A stretch of DNA of 64,000 nucleotides from Sabethes cyaneus (Eukaryota; Arthropoda; Insecta; Diptera; Culicidae): NCBI RefSeq assembly GCF_943734655.1, contig NC_071355.1, positions 23,014,268-23,078,267 of the forward strand, in the 5' to 3' direction. The notes under the pieces are model-generated. The model had not been told where the DNA came from. It saw only the letters and a list, made by a program, of their open reading frames with translations, and did not search any database. A program made the position numbers and the translations under genes. Positions within the stretch are counted from its first letter, which is position 1. Each line of letters opens with the position of its first letter. Below, in pieces: positions 43,390 to 55,789 of the stretch.

Positions 43390-43590
43390 AGGAGGGACTT
43401 TTGCACTGTCAAGAGTGGGCAAATTTAGAATTCAGCATGAAGGAAGGGTAAATGGAGGGGCCTGGGAATAAACCCATGCTAAAGTCACTTGACATCGAAT
43501 GGCTTGATTCTATTAAGATTCGAACCCACAACCACTCGCTTGTCAAAGCAGACTCGGTAACCTTGCGGCTACGGAGCCTCCCTTGCCGAT
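43390..43590 (-). mobile_element. tRNA-related SINE (Feilai-like), minus strand
   Basis: The minus strand reads a tRNA-like head: TAGCCGCAAGGTTACCGAG (box A-like) and GGGTTCGAATCTT (box B). Family name by resemblance to tRNA-related SINEs known in Aedes; ends uncertain. Confidence 0.45.
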
Positions 43591-43899
43591 TATTACGGTC
43601 CTTATTTACATTATTTTCTTCCTGTACTGGTATGTTTTACGGATGACTTGTAAGGCCTGCACCATCCTCCTGTGTCGCCGGAGGACCATCGTGACAGTAC
43701 TGTTTAGCGTCCCACACTGACACGAGGACGATGATTCCCTCTTCCTTGTCAGCATACGACCTTAGTTTCCACCGGAGTTGGTTACCCGAAGCTCACTAAG
43801 GCTGCTCGTATTCCGGCTGGTACCACGAGAAGACAGGGATAGGAGTTGCTGGATAAGAAGCTAAGAATCCCTATGGGGTTTGTTTTACGCATTATTCAG

Positions 43900-44060
43900 C
43901 CGTTTACCAACTACCAGAGATCCCACGCAACATCAGTTTTTGCACTCACTCGACTGTATCGTATGCTGCCCTGAAATCCACGAAAATATCATGCGTGGGC
44001 ACTCTTTCTCTGGTGGATTCTGGACTTCTGGTGAATTTTTATCAGTATGTTATATTTTAT
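43900..44060 (-). pseudogene. RTE RT motif A fragment
   Basis: The minus strand gives THDIFVDFRAAYDTVE (about 44000-43950), the motif A of the RTE reverse transcriptase, with nothing further that I can align. Confidence 0.6.
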
Positions 44061-46600
44061 CCGCACGAGCCCCCAAAAAGCTCGCCTGGTATCAACTTAC
44101 GCAATCTCTTGCTATTGGAAAAAACTAATTAAAAATATTTCTTATATTTAACGATCCGTTTTTAAATTTTCGAACTGTTTTGTATTTATATTCTAGTCTT
44201 TCATGTGCCTTTTTAATGCGCGAACTGCCAGCCTGAAATACTTTTACTCAGTCACAGTGTCATTTAAGCCAACTAAGAGGAAAATTCAACAATTGTCCTA
44301 GCAAAAACAATATGCACAATTCATTTGAGCAGTCCATCCTTACCTATTCTAGAACAACATTTTCGCTTGTTAAACGTGTCGTGAAAAATGGATAGCATGA
44401 TTTTTTAAACAATATCCAGTTAAAATGTCAACAAAAGTTTAATTATTTTGCCGTCAACAATATTTAAATTTCATATATTAAAACGAAATAAACCGACTAT
44501 ATTAATTATGAACATAACTAGCTTTATTTTACAGGTGTTACTCAACCATAACCAGATTATTACTAGAATAATTAGGAATATTTTATAATGTAATCGTACA
44601 AAAGCAGACTATTTGTTGTCAATTCTCGGAACTTTCATGATGACTGAGTCAGTGAACCCAACCTAGCTCCAGAAGAGGATCATCAAACTCAAACTCATAA
44701 CAATCATTCCAGTGGTAACGGAGCATGCTCTCCAACCGAACAAGTTTCAATTAGTCACCAGAAACAACAGCACATAAATCAGAATTATCTCCCGGATCGG
44801 AGACATTCGAGGACCGATCTACATACCATCCGCGGTGCAAAGGCTAACAAACCAAGCAGACGACGGCGGTGTACGTCACGACGGACGCGAAGAAATGCTT
44901 GCCGGTCTTCTAAAGTGCGGTGACCCATAAACTATGCCGTTGATGGTTTAGCCTACACCACTTGACCATTTGTTCCTCACTCTTTCGTTCTCTTCACTTT
45001 GGAAATGATAATTACAGCGACGAACCGGTTGTGAGTGTGTCGCAATTAGAATCATAATCTCAAAAGTCAAATGGAACGATGCTGAAGCATCAACTACGAG
45101 ACCCCCCGTACCCCGCCCGCGCTCTGACCAACTCCAATCCGCGAGACAAACAGCTGGTCGAAACTCTATATACTCCACAATCAATTAGCGCGTTCTACAT
45201 TATCTATGCCGAGTCGCTCAAGGCGCCTTTCATCTTCTGTCTGATGGGATGAGTTATAAAAGCTCTTCTCCTTCGATTAGCCGTGCAGCTTTCTTCATCA
45301 TCGGTGCCGAAGAGAAAGAACATGTGATAAGTGCCAACATCTTTCATCATCTTAACTACAAGAGCTCAAAAACATCTCAACGTAAACAAAACTCGAACAG
45401 CTCCTTCTGGCTCTACCGGCGCGCAGCTAGTTATGTGTGTGTGTGGATGTGTAGTCTAGTCTATACCAACAGATTGAAATCAAAGACGAACGTCGGATTA
45501 AACTCGCGACAGCCAGCTTGGTATCCGCGCATTTCAAGCGCCAAACTAGGTGGTGGCATAGATGCGTTGCGGAAAATTCCACAGACCCATCCCGTTATCA
45601 TCGTATTTTGGCCAGCTTGTGGGAGAAGCCAACCTGTATTTGACTGCAAATGAAGACGCTAATCAGAGAAGCACAGGAGGAACCAACGCAACGGTGTCAA
45701 ATTTCTTCTTCATTCCGATCGGGGCTGCGCCCAAGCATGCCCGGTCAACAACCTGTCGATAATAGGTGACAGTAGGGGATTGTAATAAAACCGATCGTTC
45801 TCAATCGAGCATCTATGAACGCATGCAGAAACAGGTCTTCGTTTCGCAAGATCACCTTCGAGATAACTGTAAAATGGTTTCTAACGTCGTATGCACTCCC
45901 TATGCCGCGGGCGGGAGATAACTTTCATTGAGTAAACCAACCAAGGAGACACTGGAAGCTGCAGCCGCTGTATCAACATTACCTCTCACCATTCATATCT
46001 TATGGCTCGCCGATGGAGGCTCAAGTTGAACCACAGAACATGTCAACATACAGCAGCATCACGCGTACATCCTGGAGCTATTGGGTCCAAAAGCCCGAAC
46101 AACAGCAACCGAAGCTAATTGACATACATTTACATGACGATGTTCGGTTCGGGCACACTTTGGTCGTCTTTGTGTTACAATTGCGTGTGTTGACTTTTGT
46201 TCCAACGCACCATCATCCGCGCTTCCGTGATCAACTGTCGTCTATCCGTTGACTCTAGTTGTTGGAATGGGGGCGAACCGATCCCCCGCGCAAAGGGTGG
46301 GATGTTCTTATACCTACACAGGTAGTCGCGCAGTCAGCAGCCGGTTTCTTTTTCGGGTTTCGCTTCCCCAAAACGCCGACCACAGAAAATAGAGAACCAA
46401 TCGAGAGGATCTTATGTGATTAAGATGCTGTGGAATGTTCCCGTTCAGATCGAAACACGGATCAGCGGATAGAAGCTGATGCTGCGCGGAGGTGGCGGTG
46501 TGCGACCGCGTTTAAAACCTGGTAAATATTGACATTCGTTTCGACGGCTTATAGATACCTAGTTCGAAATAAAAAAACACACTAGCTAGCTTCCAACCGA
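44061..46600. other. Unique-looking sequence without a recognised gene
   Basis: No TE motifs recognised. A TATAAAAG box at 45255-45262 opens a 134-codon frame from 45249, which has no recognised domain. 46000-46550 is GC-richer. It may be regulatory or carry unrecognised exons. Confidence 0.3.
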
Positions 46601-46614
46601 CGTACATTGGTGCG

Positions 46615-46657
46615 ATGAAACCCATTTCAATTGTGGGCTGCCTGCCTTCCTTCTTCG
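46615..46657 (+). CDS. Weak candidate first exon (signal-peptide-like)
   Basis: ATG in GTGCGATGA opens MKPISIVGCLPSFF, hydrophobic, then a GTGAGT donor at 46658. It resembles a short secretory first exon, but no second exon, promoter or homology supports it. Possibly chance. Confidence 0.18.
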
Positions 46658-46980
46658 GTGAGTTTTAAGAGTGTCGTGTAGTTTTGAGTGCGCAGGATGG
46701 CAACAGCCGGTGTCTGCCTGCCTGCCTGCCTGTCCGTATGTCGGTATGTGGGCCCGAACACGAATGACCTGCCAGTCAGCGCCCGCCAGTCAACTACAGT
46801 TTACGATAGGTTTACCAATCATGCAATTCCGCTTTGAAAGAGATGATCAATTGCAGTGTACTAATTTGAAACAACATGGTTTGAGCTCAGCTCACGTGGT
46901 TGGCTTTGTGCGAAAAAGCGCTTTTTAATGGGTTTTCCGAACGATAATCGTTGAACGCCAGCTGATCCCATATGGGTACA

Positions 46981-48026
46981 TCTATACCTATAAAGAAGGA
47001 TTTCTGTCTGTCTGTCTGTCTGTCTGTCTGTCCTGTGTTCCTTATAGAATCAAAAACTACTGAACCAATCGGCGTGAAAATTTGCATTTTCGGTGGGTGT
47101 TTTCGGTGACAAGAATTTATTCTAGGGTAATTTGAGACCCCTCCCCTCTTTATAAGGGGAATTATAACTCCTCTCCCCTTTAAGAGGGGGGGTTTCCATA
47201 CAAATTTACTCATAACTCGAGAACTAATCAAGCAAATGGAACCAAATTTGGCAACATTCTTCTTCTCTTCTAACCATAGAATCTCAAATTAGAGAAAGTT
47301 TGTGTAAGATTCTTTCCAAACTGTTAGAAAATAAGGGTGAATGGGGCAAAATGGGCTACTTCCCGTCATTTCCGCACGTTGTGACCATCATCAATCGATT
47401 TCTCGTGAATTTTTACATAAAAAAAGTCACTTTTTACCCCTTAAAAACGGCGGCAACAAAAAGCTCCGTTTTTTCGGTCGATTTTGCTTGCCCACTGTGC
47501 AGTGTTGGGCAACTGAGGGGAAAGAGAATTTTTTAATCGAGCAAAAATAATGCATTTTTTGGTGCACCTAGCCCCCCACAGAAATTACCTCTGTCTAGGT
47601 TTATTTGTTTTCCTAGGTCTACTGACCTCTATTACTTTCCTTCAATTGGGTCCCAACGAGCGACAGTGAGTAAGGAGAGGATCACCCCTGCAAAATGGTA
47701 CTTTCCGCGAAAGAAAAGGTACATTCCGCTTTTAAGATTTTAATTTCGAAATGTTATACAATCACGACGAATATTACTATTCGTTTTATTATCCACTTTC
47801 TGGTTAAGCAATGGGGGGAGCTGCTTTCTGCTTTATTGTGAGGAAAAATTGCAAATTTTGCTACCCTTGCTTTCATAGTTACGTAACTGCCAAAATGAAT
47901 CATCTAAGGTTGAACTCCTCAGAAACTTGCAAAACTCGACTCGAGATTGTGTCAAAGATCATTCGAGATTCATGATTTATGTACAACACAGTTTAATTTG
48001 TGGCAATACGAAGTCGGGTCAGCTAG
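46981..48026 (+). mobile_element. Non-autonomous Helitron
   Basis: It starts TCTATACCTATAAAGAAGG after an A (46980) and ends CGAAGTCGGGTCAGCTAG before a T (48027), meeting the Helitron rule of 5'-TC, CTRR-3' and insertion between A and T. 5'-terminal CTGT repeats (47006-47032), the CCCTCCCC block and the CATACAAAT/AACTCGAGAACTAATCAAGC unit are shared with the fragment at 2680-4969. It has no Rep/helicase, no target duplication is expected, and the terminal hairpin before CTAG is weak. Confidence 0.75.
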
Positions 48027-48682
48027 TATATAATAAATTTTCAGCTGTATTCGCAGTTGTGCAGCATATGCGCATTGAATTTTATCGTGAATATTGAAAT
48101 GATAAGTGGTTAAATTGAACAAACCATCAAAATTTTGCTATTTTCGAATTTTCGAAAAAAAATATTTTCGACTAATCAATCTTAGTTTCTAGCAAAATCA
48201 TTCCAGTTGCATTCTGACACGGAAACCGATTATTTAATAACTTATTATCTGGAACTCACGCTTTGCTTTGAGGAATTGTTGTTTGGCGACTTAGAAAACG
48301 GCAATATGGCCTCGCATAAAAAGGGTTTTCGGTGTTTTTTGTGTTTTTGAGCAACCGCAATGATTGGGGCGCCATATTGTATTCCTGTGCCTCACTTATA
48401 GTAAGTTTAAAAGAGATGTGCCGCAGCCAATCAGTTTTGTCGAGATAATATAAGTAATACATTGGCTTTATTACAGTTTTATTATGGTTTTATGGGTCGC
48501 AGACCTCGGCATCATTACTAGAAACCTTGGGACGGCGGAGGCATTCAAAATTCAAAAATTTTTCTTACACTCGAATAATCGAGTCTAAAAACCAGAATAA
48601 TCGAATCCCCGGATAATGAAGTCCGGACCATCCGTATACCTTATGATTATTCTAGTGGAGACTAGAGGCTTTTAACGGATTA
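48027..48682. other. No gene recognised
   Basis: 48560-48650 holds GAATAATCGA and CCGGATAATGAAGTCCGG tracts, resembling pogo-like MITE ends at 27489-27995, but only one side is seen. Confidence 0.35.
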
Positions 48683-48894
48683 GGTTTATGTTTATGTGTA
48701 TGTTTATGTTTTTTGAATATAATCATCCGATCTAATTGATCTTAATGATCTTGGGGTGGGGAAAAGTCGTCTTGATATTCTCAAGAGGCATAAAAACCCC
48801 ACCATCTTTTAGGCACATACATACATACATGAAACAATGAAAAATTACCAATAATATAGTAGTCATAAACAATTAAACTAAAACGTCCTAGACA

Positions 48895-49286
48895 CAGGGA
48901 TGGTTCGATCACTTTGACTCAATTTTGATTCATTTGACAGTAGCGTCCTAACCGAGCAAAATTTAACAAATTGATGTATGGGACATTTCTAGATAATAGC
49001 TAAATCTACAATTTTGCTGAACAAAGGGTTGCTGTATCTTTTATAGTTACGGTGCTACAATGCTAGTACCTCATTAGTAACTAAATGAACGTTCATTTAG
49101 TTACTAAAGAGGTACTAGCATTGTAGCGCCGTAACTACAAAAGTTACAGCAACACTTTATTTAGCAAAATTGTAGATCTAGTTATTATCTACAAATGTCC
49201 CATACATCAATTTGTCAAATTTTGCTCGGCTGAGACGGTAGTGTCAAATGAATCAAAATTGAGTCAAAGTGATCGAACCATCCCTG
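48895..49286. mobile_element. 392-bp palindromic hAT-type MITE in the CR1 3' UTR
   Basis: Near-perfect arms of ~190 bp: CAGGGATGGTTCGATCAC (48895) and its complement (ending 49286), centred on GAACGTTC. Flanking CTAGACA repeats (48888-48894 and 49290-49296) indicate a 7-8-bp target duplication, with three extra bases at the right end. CAGGG termini fit hAT-type elements. Confidence 0.85.
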
Positions 49287-49306
49287 CCTCTAGACATAAT
49301 ACACCA

Positions 49307-51242
49307 CTAGTTAAAAATTCTTGTCGTCTTCAGCTTGTTTCTGAAGGAAGTAGTAGTTTCGTGAAAGTCGAATAGTTCGATGACCTCAGCAAATGTTCGT
49401 TGGAGCCTGGTTATTGGTTCGTTATTGATTCATTGGCTACTGTGGAATGGTAAATGGATTAGGCTACGTTGACGTAACGGACGTTCAGGCGTGTTGAACT
49501 GGAAATGTGACAGCAGGGCGGGGCAGTCAACTTCGCCTTTTAGAATTTTGGCGGCCAATGTGGCCTGGGCAATTTTCCGACGTGTAAGCAGTGTGTTTAA
49601 ATTGATCAGCTGGCGTTGTAGAGCAAACCGAACGAATCGCTCTTGTATTTGTATACGGTCGTTCCAGTACTTCTGATATGGGCCCCAAATAATGCAAGCA
49701 GTTTCTAGATGAGGTCTTACCAAAGCAGAGTACAACGATCGAAAGCACAATGGATCACTGAACTCATTACAAACTTTTTTGGTAAACTCAAACAGGCAGT
49801 TTGCTTTCTGTATGATTATCGATCGATGCGCATCAAAAGTCAATTTATTATCCAATGTAACGCCTAGGTCTTTTACTTCATGAACTCTTGCCAAACAACT
49901 TCCTTCGATGTAATAGTCGTGAAGTATTGGATTTTTACAACGCGTGAATGATACAACACAGCATTTCTCGACACTTACGATAATACGGTTCCACTTGCAC
50001 TACTCAACAAAACGATGAAGAATTTTCCGAAACTCACGGCAATCTTCAGTGTTTCTAACAACCAAGAAAATTTTCAGGTCGTCAGCATACAGCAAGCGGC
50101 ATCCATCGGGAAGCAGAAAACAAACATCATTCACGTATAATAAAAATATCAAAGGACCAAGGTTACTGCCTTGCGGAACTCCAGATAAGTTCGTGAAGGC
50201 CCGGGATTCAACACTGCCGAGTTTAACTCGAAACGTTCGATCAAATAGGTAAGATCGCAACCATTGTGTGAGGCATGTGTCGGCCCCGAGCTTAGAGATT
50301 TTGGCCAAAAACAAATCGCGGTCGATTCTATCGAATGCTGCTTTTAAATCCATGTAGATAGTGTCAATTTATTGGTGGTTTTCCATGGCGTTAAGGCATT
50401 TTGAGGTAAACTGTAATAGATTGGTGTTAACCAAGCGGCTAGCGTAGAAACCGTGCTAATCGACCGAGATATATCGCTTACACTTAAAGAACAGGTGGTC
50501 ATAGACAACCAGCTCTAACAATTTGGAAGCACCACATAGTGACGTAATTCCTCGATAATTTGTCATGTTTCGCTTTTCGCCTTTTTTGAAAACAGGGAAC
50601 ATGAAAGACGGTTTCAATGAGTTGGAAAACTCCACTGGACGACTTGTCAAAAATCACGGAGAGCGGTTTTGCCAACTCGGAACAACACTTTTTCAAGATT
50701 ACAGATGGTATGCAATGTGGGCCTGCTGCAAACGACGATTTAAGCTTCTTCATTGATGCCACGATAATGTAAAATAGTAAAATTCCTAAATCCACGTAGC
50801 CTTCCGGTACAAGCGTCGTTGCTATTGCAGTTTTCAGTTGAGAGGGAGGTACAGCTGAAGCAAACACACTTTCGAAATGAGTGGCGAAGAGATTGACTAT
50901 GTCCACCGGAGTGGACGCAACAGTATCACACAAATACATGGATAAAGGATAACCGTAGCTTTTACGTTTTGTGTTCACGAAATTCCAGAACGATTTTGGG
51001 CTTTCCCGGAGGTTTTCTTTCATCCGTGCAACGTATCTATGATAGCAAACTTTGTTATATTGTTGATATCTCCTACTAGCATCAACAAAGCTACATTGGT
51101 TACTACGATTTCGAGTGCGCCGATATTTGTGTAAAGCTGAGTTTTTCCTTCGTTTCAGTAATTTCAGTCTTGAATTTCCCCGTAGAGGTTTGGCAGGAGC
51201 ACTATGTTTAGGAACGTTTTTTATAAGCCAATTCCTGATCAC
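49307..51242 (-). pseudogene. CR1/L2-group ORF2, linker and reverse transcriptase
   Basis: The linker (SPKSFWNFVNTKRK near 51000; SSFAAGPHCIPSVIL near 50730) is in the endonuclease frame. A frameshift near 50640 moves to FMFPVFKKGEKRNMTNYRGI. Then MDLKAAFDRIDRDLF (motif A, about 50353), LSGVPQGSNLGPLIFLLYVN (motif B) and RLLYADDLKIFL (motif C, YADD intact). A TAG replaces the expected Trp after HRFVE (near 49998). VKDLGVTLDNKLTF, TACIIWGPYQKYWNDRI and LRQRSLIHLPFHSSQ follow. The frame continues past one TGA to a final TAG at 49307-49309. No RNase H is seen. Confidence 0.85.
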
Positions 51243-51251
51243 CGAAGTAAA

Positions 51252-52565
51252 TTATTGTTCGACGGAACTGTTAACGTCAGCTGCATTCGTGACGACTGAC
51301 CAATCAGTGGTATGCAAAAATGCGCGAAGATCATCAAAATTGATTTTTCTCAAACCAATGCTCTCTTGATCATTTAATGACGTACATTGTGAAGTGTGTG
51401 CAAAAGATAATTCGATCTCAAGAGGTGGATGTAGGTTGTCTACTAGCGATAGAACACAATCGGCGTTTTTCACAGCACTAGATAAAGTATCAATAGCATC
51501 AACAAAGACTAAGTCTAACGTTTTTCCTTGGCGATTGTGTAAGTTATAAATTTGCACCAAATTTTCACACGCAATACTGTCGGTTACCATTGTGCTAATT
51601 GGTGTGAGTTGAGAAGCAACAACATCGATGTAAAGATTACCGTGGGCACTCGTTTCCCAGACAAGATTGGAGTAGTTATAGTCACCGCATATAATTATTC
51701 TGTCTACGTCAGCAGCCTTGGTGACATTTCGTATGGAGGCAATGTGCTGGTTAACAATGGACTGATTGAACTTGAGGTCAGGTGGTAAGTAAAATCCGCA
51801 CAAGTAAATGTTACTGTTACCTGCACCGATGCATATCCAAACTTGCTCAACGCAAGTGTATTCTTCTGAAAACAGCATGTCGGAACTGAATTACCGCTTA
51901 ACTGCTCTAAGGACACCGCCACCATGCCGTTTCGAACTGTTTGATGGATTTCGGTCGCACCGGTAGACATCGTACCCTGGACCAAAAAGCTGTTGAGAGT
52001 TGACCGAGTCATCTAACCAGGTCTCTACAAGGATGATGAAATCATAGTGGGAAGTCGAAGACGCCAGCAGGAAATCACTGAGCTTTGTTTTCAATCCGCG
52101 TACATTGTGGTAGTAGATGTAACTCCGGTCCGTGGCATTGGTACTAGAAATTGTGCGAGCATCAGAAGACAGTTGGCTATGAGAATCATCATACTTGCCG
52201 CACAAGTCGCGGTGGAAGACCTCGAATCCAGAATCGCAAGCAGGACTGGGACGGCTTTGATGGAGGTCGATTACATTATGTCGGACTGCTACGAGCGGAT
52301 CGAGGTCTTCCAGAATGCTTTCTTGTTGGTGTTCCAGGCACTGAAGAGAAGTCGACTGATTTTGGCATACTTTAGATAGAGATGTGTGGCAGCTGGAACG
52401 TTCTGTATTGTTAGGGTACCTGCCTGAACAAGCAAGCTGGAAGATCTCTCGTCCGCTTTCAATCACATTGTCGGGAAGGCTAACAGCGGTGGAGACGTCA
52501 ATGGGTGTGACAAAGCGGCGGATAGCGGCCCCGTATTGCTTTTCTGAAGTGCATCCCGGTTTCAC
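51252..52565 (-). pseudogene. CR1/L2-group ORF2, endonuclease domain
   Basis: The frame is stop-interrupted but constant. SYIYYHNVRGLKTKLSDFL (about 52135-52080), IILVETWLDDSV (the catalytic E), SKRHGGGVL, EQVWICIGAGNSNIYLCGFY, IIICGDYNYSNLVW (catalytic D/N loop) and LDLVFVDAI then LHPPLEIEL belong to the apurinic endonuclease, which nicks target DNA to prime reverse transcription. Confidence 0.8.
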
Positions 52566-52599
52566 GAAGGAATAGGCTTTCTACGACCATAGTCAGTGA

Positions 52600-52935
52600 A
52601 CTACCGAAATTGTTAATTTGTCGGCCAGGAAGGAGGTGGGAGAGCCAGTTCTTTGAGAGATCCAAACCAAACGTCCAAACCGATTTTGAAGGATACATTA
52701 GAATATGTGGAGATATCTGCATCTTTAGGAACCAATTTAACAGCTTCGACGTCGTCACCAATTTCCAAGCAATGGCGTACAAGCTGCTTAACATCCTCGG
52801 TTGTAGTTTTCGGGTTCAATCGGGCAATGTATAACCAAAACTTGGGCGAGCGAACATCACATATGGTGTTAGAGACGAAAGCCTCGCAAAAATTGAAATC
52901 TTTTATTCCACGTACAACAGGATTCCTTTGAGCAG
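52600..52935 (-). pseudogene. CR1-type ORF1, C-terminal part
   Basis: QRNPVVRGIKDFNFCEAFVS, FWLYIARLNPKTTTEDVKQL, GDDVEAVKLVPKDADISTY and SNVSFKIGLD read on one frame; the NPKTTTEDVK/KLVPK style fits the RRM-like ORF1 of CR1-group elements, whose product binds the element's RNA. The N-terminus is missing. Confidence 0.6.
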
Positions 52936-53089
52936 CTATAGAGATCGATTGACCGTTAATATTTTTTAGAAACGGTGGTACTACAATGGATGGAGGGGCG
53001 GTAGCGGAAATAATGATTGATTGATTGATGAGGGGAAAGATCGGGAAGGGAGGGGGGGGCGGTTGGTAGCTACGCTCAATAAGTAGTCG

Positions 53090-53215
53090 TTATGACTCCT
53101 ACCTTTTGTCCAATGCTAGAAGGTGCATGGGACGAACCAAGCTATAATGACAGATTATAACCGGATTTGAACCCACAACACCCGCCAGGGCATGTGGCTA
53201 GGTTTAGGTTGTCCA
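53090..53215 (-). mobile_element. tRNA-related SINE head, minus strand
   Basis: The minus strand reads TAGCCACATGCCCTGGCGGG and GTGGGTTCAAATCCGGTT (box B), then TATAATCTGTC. The same head recurs at 61030-61115. Ends uncertain. Confidence 0.45.
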
Positions 53216-53518
53216 ATCCGATGAAGAATATTCCTATTCTAATACAATCAGTGGTTGACTGATTCTATAACCAGTGGATAACTAATAAAGCGCATCCTCA
53301 AATCCAGAATCGAGGTTAACTGGCAGGAAAGCGCACCCAGTAGTTAACTGGAAGTCCACTCTCCCAGTGGTTAACTAACGATACCAGCCCCGACCGATGA
53401 AAAGGATCAACCCGGACAGACGTCAACAAAAGTTCCGGATCGTTCCCGAGTTCAATTTACTTGTGGAATTTCAAGATTTTCGACCCTGTTGCAGCTTATT
53501 AAGCAGCAGCGCTCCCAC

Positions 53519-53735
53519 CTCCCAGTTGGTTTCGAGGTATGACGCTGGCATAATAAGCCAGTCGTCGTATGTTCGAATCTCGACTGGGAGAGACTGTTAG
53601 AGTCAATAGGATCGTAGCAACTGGCTCTGCAATTGTCCTGCACTCTAACAGCTGGCTGCGAAGTCTGTCGTATAAAAACAGTAGGTCAAGTTTCGATAAC
53701 GGAATGTAGCACCTAGGCTTTGCTTTGCTTTGCTG
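53519..53735 (+). mobile_element. tRNA-derived SINE, copy C, between inverted repeats
   Basis: GTTGGTTTCGAGGTATGACG, TGTTCGAATCTCG (box B) and a tail ending in repeated TTTGC match copies A and B. It is flanked by TTTTCGACCCTGTTGCAGC (53476-53495) and the inverted copy (53731-53752). Confidence 0.7.
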
Positions 53736-55789
53736 CAACAGGGTCGAAAATCCTGAAACGTTTAACGTGATGTTTTCGGTGGCTAACCAGATAGCTCCCG
53801 AGTTCAATTTACTTACGGAACGTCACATCCTTTGATCCGATTGCAGAAAAATTGCTGAGCGCGATATTTTCGGTGGTTAACTCGGTAGCTAGTTCCCAAC
53901 ACACACCCCTTGATGAATTTGTATTTCATCGGTATTGCAATTAGCAGGGCATGCACTTTCTCTGCATGCGAGATTGTGGCACCCATACGATCCCAGCTCT
54001 CTTAGCATTAAATCGTTCCCGTCGAATATCGTTTCCAGTGTTTGTAGGTTTTTATGCTTTATTTATACCAAAGAGACGTCTTATGAACGATTGTCGGAGG
54101 AAACCATAAAGAAGGGAATGGTTGAGGGTATCAGGTGTATGGAGACAAAGACAATAAAACTTAGAAAGTGAATAAAATACATTACATTTCTAAAACAATT
54201 CTGATTGTGTAGTTGCAATTAGCCAGGGTTTCATTTAATTTCGGTATTCATACTAACGAAAGTAAGTTACAATCGTAATACGCCATCTGCTTCGCCATGA
54301 TGAAAAAAACAGGTTTAGCTGATTGCATGATAATTCTATTTAAATCAAACCAATATCCATTAGTTTTCACATTCAAGTTGTTTATCTTTTTCTAATTTAC
54401 GTAAAAAAGGATAGACTTAATTTCTACTTACATCAATGAGCAATAAAGCCATAAATGCTAGACAGGTCAATTCAGATTTTTTCCAATCAAATGTTGAAAG
54501 GGGCGCTTTGGATTGCCCCGTATATGTAATCTAGGGTTGATAGGATATTAAAGTAACTCACGCTTAGCTGGTGATTTTCTGCATAAATCGAAGTCAAGTA
54601 GAATGTAACAGTTGAAAATCAGAAACCACAAGCTACAATTACTTACCAGTTGAAGTTGAAACATAAACATTCGTAACAAAAGCAATGCTTTTTTATCGGC
54701 GGACCTACTCCGGAAAAACATTGATCATATTGCAGTCACGAGGGCGTCCAACAAAATAAGCGGTAATCACTTTCTCCATCTGTACATTGTTGTTATGCAT
54801 ACATGCACGCCCTGTAGTTATGTACTTACATGTCACACTATCCATTTATCGTGGGCTGGCTAAAGTCCACCAACCTCTCCGGAAAATAATTGTGGGTTGA
54901 TTCATTTCAACTTACACGCACGGCAGGGCGGACGAAAAGGTACGCAAAAGCAAACTGTCAGGACATGCGAGGCAGAGGGTGCCCTGAAGAAATGCAATTA
55001 TCCGATGACAGATGCAGATACTGGTCGCCTTCACTTTCGAGAGGTTCCAAACTGTGGTTTACGGGTCAAAAAAAAAACGAGAACGAAACGCGTATTTACC
55101 GGGCGGCCATTGATTGCGGTTCTTATCAGGCCGAAGCTAGCCTATTTCCAACTAATGCTTTTTTACACGAATGACATAATTGATAGCTTCGGCAGACAAG
55201 TAAAGGGGCCGTTGAACTGAACTGTCGCTGTCTACGACAACGTTCCACGTTCCAGAATCAGATCAATAATTTGTAGCCTGCATAGAGACGATCGTGACCG
55301 TTAGATATTAAGTGCACCGAGCGCGCAATACGATGGCACTTCGTTCACGGTTTATTGCTGATTGGTGCCAGTAAAAAGGCCATCTGCCAGCTCGTCAAAA
55401 CATCTGAAATGAGCGGGTATATTCTCCCTTATAAATAAAGTTTGCGTAAACATAGTTTTTTTGCATTTTATTACGACGATTTGATTCGGAATAATAAGCG
55501 CTGCAAACCACAGTTGCAAGGCAGATAATTGTGCATTCATCTCTCCGGTCCGGATGTCGCATGTGATTTCGCAGCGAAGTGTTAACTAGTAATTATTGTT
55601 AGTGGGTCTGATAGTGCCGCTACCCGGAACAGTTGGTGCGCATTTCTTTGCATTTACCATACCAAACTTAAAATGGTTTATAATTCCCATATACAGTAAT
55701 TGCGATCGAAGTACGCATCATTATTATGACAACTTAATGGGCTCTGCTCTGTAGGAACAGCAATTATACTGCACCTCTGAGCATACCAA
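53736..55789. other. No gene recognised
   Basis: 53740-53900 repeats parts of the 53440-53480 sequence (CCGAGTTCAATTTACTT) directly. Beyond 53900 only short frames without motifs are present. Confidence 0.35.

Larger units (their letters stand above)
48683..53010 (-). mobile_element. CR1/L2-group non-LTR retrotransposon, decayed
   Basis: On the minus strand: ORF1-like end (about 52935-52610), endonuclease (about 52230-51400) and RT (about 50640-49307). The 3' UTR ends with a short ATAAAC-type microsatellite (plus strand 48683-48720), as CR1/L2 elements do, rather than poly(A). A MITE interrupts the UTR at 48895-49286. The group call rests on motif style, the ORF1 and the microsatellite tail. 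Confidence 0.8.

Noticed and set aside
43452..43590. Genuine tRNA gene on the minus strand
   Set aside because: Box A and box B are present, but no cloverleaf with a paired acceptor stem is evident; fits a tRNA-related SINE better.
45249..45653. 134-codon frame starting within a TATAAAAG box
   Set aside because: A start codon inside its own TATA box is implausible, and there is no domain.
46716..46736. CCTG tandem run as a possible functional repeat
   Set aside because: Five-unit microsatellite, ordinary.
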